Positions 46,000 through 58,615 of a stretch of DNA of 64,000 nt are shown here, in pieces (position 1 is the first letter of the stretch; the number at the start of each line of letters is the position of its first letter). Origin of the DNA: Cladochytrium replicatum. Its lineage: Eukaryota; Chytridiomycota; Chytridiomycetes; Cladochytriales; Cladochytriaceae. The notes below the pieces were generated by a model. The model was not told where the DNA came from, did not search any database, and saw only the letters and a program-made list of their open reading frames with translations. The position numbers and the translations under genes are program-made. The stretch is taken from the NCBI GenBank assembly GCA_025526935.1, contig JAHLKD010000001.1:248001-312000 (forward strand), in the 5' to 3' direction.

Positions 46000-46740
46000 A
46001 TTAAGTATATGAATTCGGGTAGTTTGCAGTCGAACTGAATTTGACGAGAATGCATTTCCATGATGAAGCGGGCAGCTTTTGTAAGGGAGCGGATCGCATG
46101 AACTGGTACACGTGATGGGGGCGGATTCGGAACATCCCCGCGGGAATGGGAGATACTGGCTGCCAGACATCTCGAGAATCGCACACCGGTTGATCCATTT
46201 GTTTGCTTGCCGTGTTATTGTTAATGGAGCGAGCGGAATAAATCCGGGACCTCACTCATCTCATCACAAATGAAGGCGAAGCTGCACCCCACACCCCCAT
46301 CCTTTGAATGAGGAAAGACAATCTAACGTGCCTCTGAAGCGAGAATCGATGGTTAAAGCGGAAAACTTGACAAAAGTTTATTTGAACAGGATTTGGCCCT
46401 GCTTTACCAATTATATATTCGTAAATGCCATCCGGTGTTGGATGAGTTGGGATTATTTTGATCATCGAGCGGGTCTACTCAAAAACATTCTCTTCGAGCC
46501 CTCCCGCACCCAAACCCCAGTCCCACTCCACCACATACCCACCTATTTGTGGGCTCTATTTTTGCTTTTCAAATTCACCGTGCACAGCCACACGATTGCT
46601 CGGGTTCCTGCGGTCCGGTAAGAAACAAGACAAGCAAGCATAAGTGTTCCGGCACTGATTGTCTTCGAAACGGCATCGTTCGCGACCTCTCGATTCGACC
46701 AAATTTCGCATCGGAAACATTTTACAGAAATTTATCGACA
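46000..46740. promoter_or_regulatory. Divergent intergenic region, pirin to KGD2
   Basis: 740 bp between two start codons on opposite strands. Only short ORFs without protein character are present on either strand. It should contain both promoters and 5' UTRs. I see no clear TATA box or repeated operator-like element. Confidence 0.4.
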
Positions 46741-48628
46741 ATGTTGTCGTCAAAAGTGATCACATCGTTACGGGCAGGGTTATCCGTCAGTATGGCTGCT
46801 CGAAGCGCTCGTTCGGTGCATGTTGCAGCTGCTGCGACGTCGAGATTGAGTCGCGTGGCACCATTGTACAGGTATGGGATGAGCGAAAATTCCCCAAAGG
46901 AGGTGTTAAAAGTGTTGTCTCTAGGGCTGGGATACTGCCGCCTGTGATGTTTCGATCGCAGTTCCGAGGGATGGGTAATTGCCTTTCGGTTCTCCCCAAT
47001 CTTTTGGCTGATATGTCATTTTTCAAGCCGAATCGATCGTCAAGGTTCCCAATATGGCCGAATCGATCACTGAGGGTACTCTCACTCAATGGCACAAGAG
47101 TATGTGTGATTCTCTTTTTGTATTGAATGCCCATTGACAAACATGTCACTGATCAGAGGTCGGCGACTACGTCGAGCGTGATGAATTGATTGCCACAATT
47201 GAGACGGACAAAGTACGCATATCCATATCAAAAAGCTTGAAGGACTTTCTGATCCGTCGGAGATAGGTTGATATACCTGTCAACTCGCCAGAATCCGGTG
47301 TTGTGCTAGAGCTTTTCGCGGAGGAAGGCTCCACCGTAACTGTTGGAGGAAACCTTTTCAAGGTTGATAATGCTGGAGAGAAACCCGCCGGTGAATCACC
47401 TCCCGCTCCCGAGGCACCAAAACCCGCTGCGGCCCCCGCACCTGTCCCTACACCTGCACCTGCAGCGGCTGCACCGGCCGCTGCTTCTGCCGCTCCGCCG
47501 CCACAGCCGAAGTCTGCCCCTGCCCCTGCTCCAGTTGTCGTAAGTGGTTAGTATCAGTTTTCGCTCTGACTTGTCAGATTCTAACAAGCCATGTTAGCGC
47601 CGAAACCTCCACCACCTCCCCCAAGCAGGGCTGCAGTTGCCCCTCCTTCGCAATCTGAATACGAAGAAATCCCTGGCATTATACCAGGCTCGCGAACCGA
47701 GCGTCGGGTATGTCGATACCTACGCCCCGTAAGATCGCCTTAACCTCTTTTGTAAAGGTTAAAATGAACCGGATGCGTATGCGCATTGCAGAGCGTCTGA
47801 AGGAGTCGCAATCAACTGCTGCCTCGCTCACCACCTTCAACGAAGTCGATATGAGGTAAACACATTTTTGGATGCAAGTTTGGCCTTTCCGTAATCATTT
47901 TCCACAATTATTAGCAACCTGATTGATCTGAGGAAGAAGTACGGCGAGCTTGTCCAAGAGAAATACGGAATCAAGTTCGGCTACATGTCTGCATTCATGA
48001 AGGCTGCAACCTACGCCCTCCAGCAGGTTCCTGCTGTTAACGCGCGCATCGAGAACGACCAGATTGTGTACCACGACTACGTTGACATCAGTGTCGCAGT
48101 CGCCACCCCTAAGGGTTTGGTTACACCGGTCGTGCGCAACACGGAGGCAATGAACATGATCCAGATCGAGAGCGCCATGACACAACTCGCAAAGAAGGTA
48201 TTTGGATCTATCGAGATTGAATGGAGGTTGAATGGGGCGGGGTTCTGATTTCTGAATGTTAAGGCTCGCGATAACGCAATCACCATTGAAGACATGACTG
48301 GTGGCACTTTCACGGTTTCGAACGGTGGTGTTTTCGGATCTCTCATGGGAACTCCCATCATCAACCAACCTCAGAGCGCTATTTTGGGAATGCACGGCAC
48401 GAAGGAGCGCGCTGTCGTTGTTAACGGCCAGGTAAAATCGATTCAGTACAAACACAGGTGTCCGAACGCTTATTCGAGTATCATGTTTCCTAGGTTGTCG
48501 CAAAGCCGATGATGTACATCGCGTTGACGTACGATCACCGTCTCATTGATGGTCGTGAAGCTGTCACGTTCCTCGTCAAGTTGAAGGAAGTTATCGAGGA
48601 CCCCAGGAGATTGCTTCTCGAAGTTTAA
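46741..48628 (+). CDS. KGD2: Dihydrolipoyllysine succinyltransferase (2-oxoglutarate dehydrogenase E2)
   Basis: E2 of the 2-oxoglutarate dehydrogenase complex, mitochondrial matrix. The start [20 protein letters not shown] at 46741 is a presequence. The lipoyl domain follows across introns: [36 protein letters not shown] with the lipoyl Lys in ETDK, then [21 protein letters not shown] long Ala/Pro linker (47395-47660) leads directly to the catalytic domain, with no E3/E1-binding domain, as in other KGD2 proteins. Catalytic motifs: [78 protein letters not shown] and [13 protein letters not shown] (HxxxDG). It ends LLLEV at 48628. About nine exons. Confidence 0.96.
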
Positions 48629-50610
48629 ACTGGCGTTGGCTCGTATCTCGTCACCATTTGTTGTAGGAAAACCGATATGTTTTGTGCCATCATGTTTTGA
48701 TTTGGCGGGATCATCGCCAACCTCTTCTTTATGTTTTCTTTGTGTATCCCAGACTATCATGCATTTAAAACTCTTCTGAATTAGAATGCGTGATATCGAT
48801 ACTTCCTGATCTTCGGATACCAATTCTGCGTCTCTGTTGACACACAAAAGCATTATTATTAATACATACTCCATTTATGAAGCTAACATGCGGTGGGATT
48901 GCTACAATCATTCGAGATGCCACTGTCTGGGAGCACCTACAAGGACATTTCTTCTTTGCGTAAGGTATTCGGTGGACGGCGTAACAGGAGGCTCCGAACA
49001 CTAAGTCTCTACGTATACGCTTATGACATCGGAGCAATCTCATTCCTCGGTTATTCTGTCTTCGAGTACGTTTGTTGCGGGCTTTCTTGAAGCTTCTGCG
49101 TTTGGATATGTGGACTTTCCTTAACCTCACATCAGACTGTCCTCGAGAATCAAAGTGTGCCTGACAACCGTTTCGATAACTGGAGCGGTATGCTTCTTCG
49201 ATTCGGGCAGCGACTTGATAAATCGCGTTGCCGTTCCGATTCTCTTCGGCTCATTACTCGCAATCTGTCACTTGGCCGCCGTTATAGTGACTGTGATGAT
49301 TTTGCGACGGAGGTGGGTTGGAATCAACCGGCAATTTGATTATCAAATGCTGAAACACACTGGGTATGCCCCGGGGACAATGGAGAGACTATTACAGAGA
49401 TCCAAAATGACTTATTCCAACGCAACCTGATGTGCTTTTTGCGAGTCTCACTTACCTTGCGCTATGCAATGTCTTGGTAGCATTTGGCTGGGGGTTGGTT
49501 CGCCCGGTATCATGGAAATGAAGACCACATATTGTTCGTGGAAATAGCATTTGTAGGATTCTTCTTTGTATGTTTCATGGCTAATCGGATGTGGTCCGTG
49601 GTAGGCATCTTGAGACGGGGAACGGGCATTGCTGACTTGTTCATCGTTGCAGAACATCTATCATCCTTTGATCGATAATGATGCCTTTGAGCTAAGTGAA
49701 GCAGCAGTCCCACTTTGCGACTTGTGGATGTTTCTTTTCCCAGATCCAACATTCTTTTCGTGCCTTATCTAGGAAATGTATCACACTTATAATGTGCAGA
49801 TTGTAACAAAAAGTCTCAACCATCATGTTCTAAGTCGCAACATGCCGGTATCTGGAGGCTCGGACAAGGACGTTGTAACTTTGAAGGCTTTCGACGACTC
49901 TTGGTGAAATATGCTTATTTCCAAGGACTCACGATTCGGGAGCTTTTTCGATTCTCAAATTCCATATTCGAATAAACTTCTGTCCACTCTTCTCACGTTA
50001 GATTCACAACTGCCGCCGTCTGCCAGATTGTCGCGTTTGGCAACAGTTTGTGCTGCACTCTCCTCGACTAGTGGAGTATTTTGCGACTTCTAATCGTACA
50101 ACATGACTTTACCAACCAGTTCATCCTTCCAATAATCGTTCCTGTTTCCTTGGTGTTGGACACTTTGCCGCCATAATCGTTAGAGCATTCATCCTGCGAT
50201 GGAGGTATTTATCGGCCGTCGGTCAACAAGGAATGGCGTGTGCGTACCACTCAATGAATCTCAAAATGCGACGCAACTATTCATTACCTCCAGTAAAATA
50301 TAACTTGCAACATTCCTGAAACTGTCAAAGTGGATGGATTGGCTAAACTGGAATCGGATTATTAAAGCACATAACAGGCACTTGATAGTTCCGAACAGTT
50401 CAAGTAAGGCTCGAAGCAGACATTTAATAAGATCATCTACAGAAAGAAGAGAAAGGCGCTTGGATAATGCAGTAGAGCCAAATGCCTCCCAATACTTCCC
50501 TTAATATTCCCATCCTTGCCTGCAGACCCGCCAAATTTACCCATCCAAACGCACACAAAAACAAAGAAGGGGACTTATATGCTTACCCCATTCAATTCAG
50601 TCTCAGAGAG
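48629..50610. other. Mostly non-coding; possible membrane-protein gene at 48.88-49.68 kb
   Basis: On the plus strand, ORF pieces at 48893-49090 (ends YDIGAISFLGYSVFE), 49140-49430 and 49484-49678 have hydrophobic stretches, for example INRVAVPILFGSLLAICHLA followed by AVIVTVMILRRRWVG, and FVEIAFVGFFFVCFMANRMW. They could be exons of a multi-pass membrane protein, but I cannot join them with confidence and see no family signature. From 49750 to 50480 I see nothing coding. Confidence 0.3.
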
Positions 50611-51462
50611 ATGCCCGGAAAGTACACCGTCCGCTCAAGTTTTGCTCGTGATGGGGCTAACTACTGCTGGCTCCCACCTTCCACCTTCTCGTTTGCCGAC
50701 TGCTACGACACAAATTTTTGGGGTTTAGGTTTGTTGCGGGTTCTGAATGAGGACTTTGCGAAGCCTGGCAAAGGCTTCGGTACACACAAGCACTAAGAGA
50801 TCTTGGCGCAGTGGTGAGCGGCGCATTGGAGCACAAAACCTCCATGGAAACGAATGTTGCTCGATCGTGGGTTCAACATGCGACTGCCGGAAACGGAATC
50901 ACACATTCAGAGGTAAGCCAGTCCAACTACTTTTCTTGATAAGAATCTTGTATTGACCGATGATGTTCTTCTTCAGAAGAATGCTAGCAAATCAAAGAAG
51001 GAGCACTTCCTCCAGCTCTGGGCACAACAGAATCCGGCCTCTCCCATCCTTCGCTCTCAAATCATTTCCTGATGAAAGCAAGATTGGACACCTCAGTCCC
51101 GTTCTGGCTCTGACGAGCAAAAGTGAAACTCGGCACCCTCGCCGAGCTCCTTGGCGACGGCGTGGTCAGCATCAACCAGGATCTCTTCAAGTTCGCCACG
51201 ATCTTCGATGCTAACGGTGCTGGAACACGCTCCGTCACGCACATGCCCCGGGCACAGAGCCCTCTTCGAAGCGGAAGATTTACATCCATGTTGTTATGGA
51301 CGAGACATCGGATGGGGTAGTTGTGAATGGGGAGCAGACTCTGATGCCTGGTGACGGACTGTTCGTGGAGGGCGTGACGAGTTGGGAGACGATTGAGATT
51401 AACGCGGCAAGTGAAAAGCGGGCAGATTTGCTCTGTTGGACAAGACACCCATCGATTAACTT
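50611..51462 (+). pseudogene. Decayed pirin paralogue
   Basis: A second pirin, diverged from the intact one at 45.1-46.0 kb and on the opposite strand. It starts MPGKYTVRSSFARDGANYCW at 50611 and keeps LLRVLNEDFAKPGKGFGTHK, but then a TAA appears where the intact copy has the tyrosine pair of HKYYEI. Further indels follow; VARSWVQHATAGNGITHSE is intact and the intron falls at the same place. Exon 2 begins KNASKSKKEHFLQLWAQQNP, then shifts frame repeatedly (pieces ASFDESKIGH-like, VVSINQDLFKFATIFDANG, MPGDGLFVEGVTSWE, IEINAASEKRADLL). At least one stop and three or more frameshifts mean no full protein can be made. Confidence 0.9.
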
Positions 51463-51660
51463 CGTCAAGTGTATTATCAAACTTTTTCTAATAGAAATAA
51501 CGTTAAAAGAGTTCGATGGAATGAGTATTCTCAAACACACTCAGATAATGTATTTGTACTGTCTAGAAACCCCAAATACATACACATCAGCGTTGTGGCA
51601 ATTTCGACCATAGTTTAATCAGTGCTTCTAATCAGTGCTTCTGGTACCAGACGACGTCAC

Positions 51661-53272
51661 CTATTGAAGAGAATCTAAGATCGTTGACAACAATTCATGA
51701 GAGCTGCCGTCATTACCTTCGTCCTCCACAAATTTGCAGTTGTTCATAGATCTCCATAACGCAACAAAGAACTGGGTGTCATCACTGATGTAATACTTGC
51801 CAAGGACGCCCTTGACAGCTTCAGTAGCTTCCACCGCTGTTTAGACATTGAATGTTAAGATGGAATTCAACGTTGTAACGAGTGACTAACCGTGGTAGAA
51901 TGGCATGGATGCGAACAAGTGGTGAACGACGTGCGTGTCAGTGCTAAACAAAAAAACGAAACATCGCAATCGTAAGTGTCAACTACCAGCAAATTACGTC
52001 GCAAAACATCAAATTTGGCTTACATATGGTGGAAGAAGTAGTTCAGAACTGGGCCGAAGCTGCGATCCACGGTCGATAAAGCCCCACGTACAAAGTTGAA
52101 TTGCCCATCGCGGTAGTGAGGCACCTTCACGTCCGTGTGCTGCAAGTACGTCAGCATTGTGATCCAAAAGTTCACACCGAGATATCCGATCAAGTAGTAC
52201 TTCACGACAGCGACGAATCCGTACAGCGATCCCGCGTACGTGAGCGCCGAGATCGTTGCCAGGATACCGAGGTTGGAGATCACCACGCCTGTGTACTGGT
52301 GCTTCTCAAAGATCGGCGCGGTGGGAAGGTAGTGCGAGGTCCATTCGGGGTAGGGCTGGCCCGAGGCGTTGACGAGAAGGTACGCAGGCCAGCCAAAGAT
52401 GAGCATGCAGATGGTGTTGTAGAGAATCCCGAGGGGGATGTGGCCCATGATGCCGTCGCCGTCGTTGTGGTCGTCATCGTGTTTGGTAGGGAGTCCCTTC
52501 GGAGCAGTGTATTCGGTTCGGGTCGGGGGAATGAAGACTGAAAATTCAGAATTTCAGGTAGTGCAATAGTCTGAGGACTTTGAGACCTACCCATATCACG
52601 CTTCATGTGTCCGTTGCCCTTGTGGTGTTTCTGAGAATTTCATGAGTAAGTCATTTGTGATGAGGAGAGCGAAACGTCTCCTCGTTACCGCATGTGAGTA
52701 TTTCCATGAGAAAAAGGGAACGAGAAGACTGCTGTGCAGAATGAAACCAACAACATTGTTCACCGATTTGAAGTCAGAGAATCCTCCGTGACCGCATTCT
52801 ATCACAATAACAATCTGTTAGCGGTTGCACTTCCGGCCATTTCGCACTAGAATTCCATACCATGGGCGAGAATCCAGATGCCAGTAAAGAAAACGCTGTT
52901 TCAAACACGGAAAGGAAATTTGAATGAGAACTTTAGTAGTGATATCGTCATACTCTACCTCTGAGCAATCCAATAAGCGGGCCACAGAACGTACGGCAAA
53001 GACCAGTGAACTGATGCGCCGAGCGTATCGATCCATGTGCCGGCATAGAACAATGCCGCGATCAACACAAGATCATGAGCGACCCAGCCCAGAGAGTGAA
53101 CCAGGGACCTCTCAAAGCAGTGAGCCGGGATCGCGTCCTTAATCTCCTTCAAGGTAAGGTCGGCCACCACGAAATCCTTTTGTTCGTCAGGAGGGCTGTT
53201 CTTTGAAGCAGCTTTCTTCTTGGCCGAATCATGATCGCCTTTCCCGGAGCGACGGATTACAGACGGTGCCAT
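51661..53272 (-). CDS. FAD2: Delta-12 (omega-6) fatty acid desaturase
   Basis: An ER membrane di-iron desaturase that turns oleate into linoleate. The start is [16 protein letters not shown] at 53272. The three histidine boxes are present: LAH joins across an intron to ECGHGG (HxxxH; about 52870-52785), KYSHA joins to [12 protein letters not shown] (HxxHH; about 52690-52600) and [11 protein letters not shown] (HxxHH; about 51930). Membrane segments include [57 protein letters not shown] and [17 protein letters not shown]. It ends STILDSLQ at 51661. At least six exons, about 410 aa. Sequence type is fungal delta-12 rather than delta-15, but the position specificity is inferred. PXMP4 lies upstream on the same strand. 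Confidence 0.93.
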
Positions 53273-53588
53273 TATTTCAGATTGTGCACACAAGCAACCG
53301 CAAAAATCAAGATTGTTTTGTGCACACGGGTCTAAAGAAAAGGGATCGAAGGTGCGCGTGGGGCGAGAGCGGTCAATGTGGCTGATAGCCGGATGAAAGG
53401 AAAGGAAAGATGCGCAAGGCAGAGAGAGGCACCGAGAGTGAAAATTCTCCGTTAAGGTTCGGATCGACACTGGGATAAGATGCACAGGAACTACTGCAAC
53501 TGGAACGCTGTCTGTCTATGCGATGCACCGCTGTTACAGCTACTGCAAATCACTGCACTTGGCCAATCTCTACATTCCAAAAACATAT
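53273..53588. other. Intergenic, PXMP4 to FAD2
   Basis: 316 bp upstream of the desaturase ATG and downstream of the PXMP4 stop. It presumably holds the FAD2 promoter. I see no confident motif; the minus strand happens to be open through it (53485-53270) in frame with FAD2, but no upstream ATG is better than 53272. Confidence 0.4.
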
Positions 53589-54431
53589 TTACAGCTTGTT
53601 CACCCACAACAGGTCGGTGATCGTGCTGAACAAGTTCGAGTCTTCGTAAAGGTATACCATAGACGACCGGAGTGAACCTTGGAGAGTGTCGCGGTGGTGT
53701 TTGAAGAGCCACATCACAATAGCTGGCAAAAAACTTGTTCATGGGCCCTTTGGATAAACAAATCGCGCCCGACTCACCCCAAGTCAATGAAGCGAAAATG
53801 GTGTATCCGTGCGGTACAGATGGGATGACTTCTTGCTTCACCGCCAATTTCGCCATACCAACTGCAATACGAGAAAAGACGTACAGGACAATCTGGTGAA
53901 TGAGATCCGAGATGTCCAAAAAATTAGGAATTGGTATGGCATGGATCTCTGGATTTACCTGGTTGTTGATGTTCGTATCTTCACCGAACACAATGTATCC
54001 CCCGACAAGTCCCGCCAAGAAAGGATCGGCGTGGTGCTCCTTGCCTCCTCGCGCTCGCTTCAGCACCACCAGAACCGTTTTGTAGATTGTTACAAAGTAA
54101 GCAAGGTTACGGGAGTGAGTGAATGTTGCTTTGAAAATGGCACGCATCTTGACCGGCAAGCTTGTTCGGGATTACTAGTCAGTTAAACCAACGGAAGGCC
54201 ACGAATTCTGCTATTTACCTGCCCTGACGGAACATGAATGTCATCACCAACGCATGAGGGAAGCGAATCTTTGCACCTGTTGACATGCATGGATGTTAAT
54301 GAGGTCATCTAGATTGTGACTCAAAAAAGCCCACCATAGACAGCGCCATTTCTGAATCCTTTGATGATGCTGAAAAGGTCAGCGTAATCTGGGTTCGAGA
54401 TGATGGTATTGATAGTGTCGACAAGCGGCAT
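53589..54431 (-). CDS. PXMP4: Peroxisomal membrane protein 4 (PMP24)
   Basis: A member of the Tim17/Tim22/Tim23/PMP24 superfamily found in peroxisome membranes; transport role uncertain. From ATG 54431: MPLVDTINTIISNPDYADLF, SIIKGFRNGAVYGAKIRFPH (hallmark), ALVMTFMFRQG. Then come NLAYFVTIYKTVLVVLKRAR, FLAGLVGGYIVFGEDTNINN (hallmark GENxNINxQ), FSRIAVGMAKLAVKQEVIP, YTIFASLTWG and IVMWLFKHHRDTLQGSLRSS, ending MVYLYEDSN and ITDLLWVNKL at 53589. Five or six exons with introns of about 50-85 nt. Human PXMP4 has the same motif order and size (about 210 aa). Confidence 0.93.
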
Positions 54432-56165
54432 TTTTATGTTTGTACGGAAAGATGACCGGACCCTCTTTAGCACTCGCAGATGACGACCGAGGTAGCAGCG
54501 TCAGTAAGGTTTTGAGCAGCGTGGATTAATCGGTAAAGCGATGTGACCACCTCCCGATTGAGAATGAAGGTCGGCAAGAGAGATGCAACGAGCCGAGACT
54601 GACGTAACACCGCAGGTCGATCACACGTGAGAAGTTTCCCAGATGTTGATTTCACGTGTGGGATTGGACAGTTTTAGACGTTTCAGCAGGCAGCGACGCA
54701 CTTGTTGTGAAGAAAGTGATAACCAGAAATTTAGAAGGGGAACATGACACTCAACGTTCCACTTTGGTGAACCTCATCTGGAATTAATAAATCTAAACCG
54801 GAGGATAACATTGCGTGTAGAAACGGAAATGTTCCATAGGCCTTGGTCCATTTGGTTCAGGCAAGATCTCAAAGAGAGCAGGAGAGATCAAAGAAAACTG
54901 ATAAACGAAACCCAAACGTGGTTACAACTCTGAATATAAAATTTTTAGTTTCTTGATCTTACAGTGATCAACGGACAGATACGGAGATTGTTGGTCATAT
55001 TGCGTAAAGTTATCAACTTTCGCACTCATTAGTTTCATTCAAGAGATACTTTCGCATTCAGGTGACCTTTTGCCCATTTATCATTTATGTACCACGTGGT
55101 GGTGGTGGGCGATAAATAGACAATCAGCAATCCATTCATTTCTCCATTTGGAATGAATCTCCTTGGGTACGACGGTGGCGTGCAATGCTTGCGATTCGCA
55201 TGACCAACCCACCCAGCACTATGTCGCATGACCGTGCCCCTCAAGCTATAAGAACCAAAGCTCGCTGTATTGGTTAAACAAATCCCGCTCGATCAAGAAA
55301 AACTACCCCTCCCTCCTTGTGTGCTCTCATTCTTCATACGGAGGCATGACTGTTAACTTGGAGTGAGAGTAGTTTTTTCTACTCTATTTGCCATACAGTA
55401 GTTTACTTTGAAGTATTGTGTGGCTTCCGAGTACAGCAATATGTGTAAAGTTCTTTGATGCAAAACTTGCATTCCCTTGCTCCTCAACTAGATCGGGTTC
55501 GAAGATAGCTTCGTACTTATTCGTATCGTTAGTCACACCATTACGCTATGTGCGCCATTCTGTACGGTCGTTTGACGATTCGAGAAAATGGTTCTGCAAA
55601 ACCATCAACCTCCAATGCGATCGGAATTGGAATTGGTTCAGATCATGTGCTCACAACAATCAGTTGATTAATTTAAGTTAACTCAATGTCAACATTTCCA
55701 ACTCGCAACTTATCATTCTGCTCGCAATGACGGATGCATATGCAAGTGCACGATACATGGGTTGCTAATGTTCGTCATAGCGACACACATATACACCTGT
55801 ATTAACTCATAAACGTGGAAAGCGATCGATGCGCTCCAGCTTGATTCCATCGGACCTCATCATTCGAATTCTCAGGAGATTGTAGGGATGCGAACAATTC
55901 AGCGTGTTACAGAACTTACTGTAAGCGGGAAAGAATATTCACCATTGGTCCTCGAACGATTTTGACTACCCTCGTACGCTTAATGAAGTTGCGTATCGCA
56001 ATACAGTGGTTGTGGCACTCTGACCATTCCTGCTTGAATGCTTCACATTACAGCGAGCTCACTTTACCATTTCACTCACGCTCAAACTTGAGCGGATCTT
56101 AATGCCCAGAGCTCCATGCTAAATTTATTCATTTATTACTGTTTCTTCATCGAGATGCAATTTGC
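54432..56165. other. 1.7-kb stretch without a gene
   Basis: No ORF with protein character on either strand; the longest (55418-55681, plus) looks random. The 54440-54660 portion is upstream of PXMP4 and likely its promoter. The remainder is AT-richer than its neighbours. No repeat, RNA gene or mobile-element hallmark was seen. Confidence 0.5.
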
Positions 56166-56168
56166 CTA

Positions 56169-56318
56169 CTAAAGCTGGCCGTACGCTTCCTCAACGGAAG
56201 GGCGCTGTCGAATGGCAGCAGCATCGTCTTGATTTCCAGCATTTTCTGCTTCAGCATCCATATCTTCCAATAAATTCTCCTCGCATGCGACCTCTGACAT
56301 GCTCTTGAGGAGCGAAGT
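56169..56318 (-). CDS. Possible small acidic protein
   Basis: A 49-residue ORF from ATG 56318 (MTSLLKSMSEVACEENLLED...) to 56169, rich in E, D, A and N and ending SVEEAYGQL. It diverges from EXO1, with 60 bp between ATGs. Composition is protein-like, but nothing is recognised and the length makes it weak. It could also be the last exon of a longer gene whose upstream part would overlap EXO1. Confidence 0.25.
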   Translation of the reverse strand, partial: TSLLKSMSEVACEENLLEDMDAEAENAGNQDDAAAIRQRPSVEEAYGQL

Positions 56319-56378
56319 CATGCTCAATACTTGCCTCTCCTCGCATGCAATTAGGCCAAAAAAGGAAAGGGCGTGCAG

Positions 56379-58615
56379 ATGGGAATTCAAGGTCAGTGAC
56401 AAAGAACCAAACCTGCCCGCACGAACTAACGAGGAGTTGCTAGGGCTGTTGCCATTGCTCAAGGATATTCACAAGCAGGTCAACCTGAGTCAACTTGAAG
56501 CCGCTGGATTATCGCGCGTTGGGGTCGATGCTTACGTATGGTTGGTAAGGCGAGAACCTCCCTGGGGCTCATTCTTGGAACATGATGAAGCGGTCATTTC
56601 AAATAGTACCGCGGAGCATTCGGATGTGCGACGGAGCTGTTCATGGGTCAGGCCGCACACGCCAGGTTGGTGACTTTATCATCGCCGCTCCAAAATTCTA
56701 ACCCGGTATCGGGGGCTCGTAGGCAGAAATACGTGGGTTACTGCATGCGACGTGTGGAGCTTTTACGCAGACACAATCTCGTTCCGTTTCTGGTGTTCGA
56801 TGGCGGTAAATTGCTCGGCTATCAATATATTGACGGTTGTGGCTGAAAGAGAACTTCTCGCCAAGGAAACCTGCCACAAAAAGCGGGGACGGATTCTAGC
56901 CGGAAAGAGTGAGAGGCTCGGTGCTGCAGTTTACGGCTAAGTTGACCGATTTCGACATTGATAGGACTCGCGAGAGCAATCTTGCCCGAGGACGGAATTT
57001 CCATCGGCTCAGTCAATTGGACAAGGCAGAAGAATGCTTCCAAAGGTATGGAATGCATCACACCAAATAGAAGGAATAGGGCCTGATAATGGTTCACCAG
57101 ATCACTTGAAGTGACTCCAGAAATGGCGTATGAATTGATCAAGGTGATATCAGGGTCGCACTATTTTTCCTGATCACTAATCAGCGTGAATATTTCAAAA
57201 TAAAGGAGCTTCGGAGAGCTAACGTTGAGTTCGTGGTATCGCCGTATGAGGCCGATGCACAGCTGGCGTTTCTCATCAAAAATGGGCACATCGATGCAGT
57301 AATGACCGAAGATTCGGACTTGCTTGTATTCGGATGTCAGCAGGTACTTAATTCTCTACGGTGCATGTTGTCCTGCTCAATTAACAGTGATTTGTAGGTC
57401 CTGTACAAACTGGACTGGGATGGTTCGGCTTCCCACATATCCATCTCGGACCTCGGTCGTCTCTCTTGCTTCACGAATTGGACCCCCGCTCGCTTTCGAC
57501 AACTATGCATTCTCTCAGGGTGCGACTATCTTCCCTCGCCAGAAGGGATCGGACTCCGTACGGCGCTCAAAGTATTGAAGACACATGGGTCTATAGATCG
57601 CGTATTGCGGTACTGGAAATGGGGCAAAGCTGTTGGCGCACCCACCGTCCCGCCTGATTACGCGGACAGATTTCGAAGAGCAGAACTCACCTTTGCACAT
57701 CAACGCGTGTGGGATCCAAAAGCAAAGAAGCTTTGCCCTATTGAACCGTATCCGCCTGGTCTGGGACTTGAGGAAGTCGACTGGTTAGGGCCGTAAGTGA
57801 AATTCGTTTGGTCCAAAAATGCCTTCTCATGTGCACTCAGAATCATACCAAACTGCATTGCGGAAGCGATCGCAAAAGGGTTCGTAAATCCAATCACGTT
57901 GGAAGCCTTTGAGGAAGAGAACTACCATCTTCTGTTGTCCGCTTCGGTTGAAGAAGCAGAGCAGTACAAACCACATGCAGAAACCTTAGCAAAGATCGAC
58001 TCCAACAAACCGTCCAAAGAAGTACCGCCAGCTACCGAGCCACTCGATGTGGTCCCCGCCTCCTCATCCCAGCGGGATCAACCCGGGAAAGAAAACCTTG
58101 ATCCACACATTGTCTCCACTGTTCCACTATCACCCAAAGCACCACCAACGAATGTTGCTCTCAAAGCATCTCCCCTTGCAATTCCTCTCAAAGCATCACC
58201 TATGATTCCAAACACTCCAGCAAGTGAGTCCCTTCATATTAAGCAACCGTGAAGCGATGCTGACTTTGATCATGAAGAATCTGGGAAGCAAAACACACCG
58301 CAATCACTGAAACTACAGCGCGGGATTTTCAAACCATTCAGCACACCAATGCCAGGTACCCAGATCATAACAACACCAACGGTCAGTCGATACTTTCAAT
58401 CGCTCGGATCGCTCAAACAGCAGGCGGGCGGAACAAACGGAACATCGGAAGGCACTCCTTCGAAAGTTCAGCGTGGGGAAAGAACAGAGAAGTTGGTCGC
58501 AACTGGGCTGGCTGCTGGGAGAACTGGGAGCTTGGATCTGAAACGTGCCTTCAGTTTTAGTTGCGGGGATGATGCAAGTTCCTCAGTGATGAAGAGGAGT
58601 CGTTCTGGTCTGTGA
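56379..58615 (+). CDS. EXO1: Exonuclease 1 (Rad2/XPG family)
   Basis: EXO1 is the 5'-3' exonuclease and flap nuclease of mismatch repair and end resection. A tiny first exon codes MGIQ (56379-56391), and a 51-nt intron leads to GLLPLLKDIHKQVNLSQLEA. N-domain: RVGVDAYVWL (metal Asp), RGAFGCATELFMGQAAHAR, QKYVGYCMRRVELLRRHNLV and PFLVFDGG (Asp). Then LLAKETCHKKRGRILAGK, LDKAEECFQR and TPEMAYELIK. I-domain: VEFVVSPYEADAQLAFLIKN (catalytic Glu and Asp) and IDAVMTEDSDLLVFGCQQ. Next are the helix-hairpin-helix LCILSGCDYLPSPEGIGL and a disordered C-terminus with SP/TP sites, ending MKRSRSGL at 58615. About ten short introns. All catalytic acids appear intact. Confidence 0.95.
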
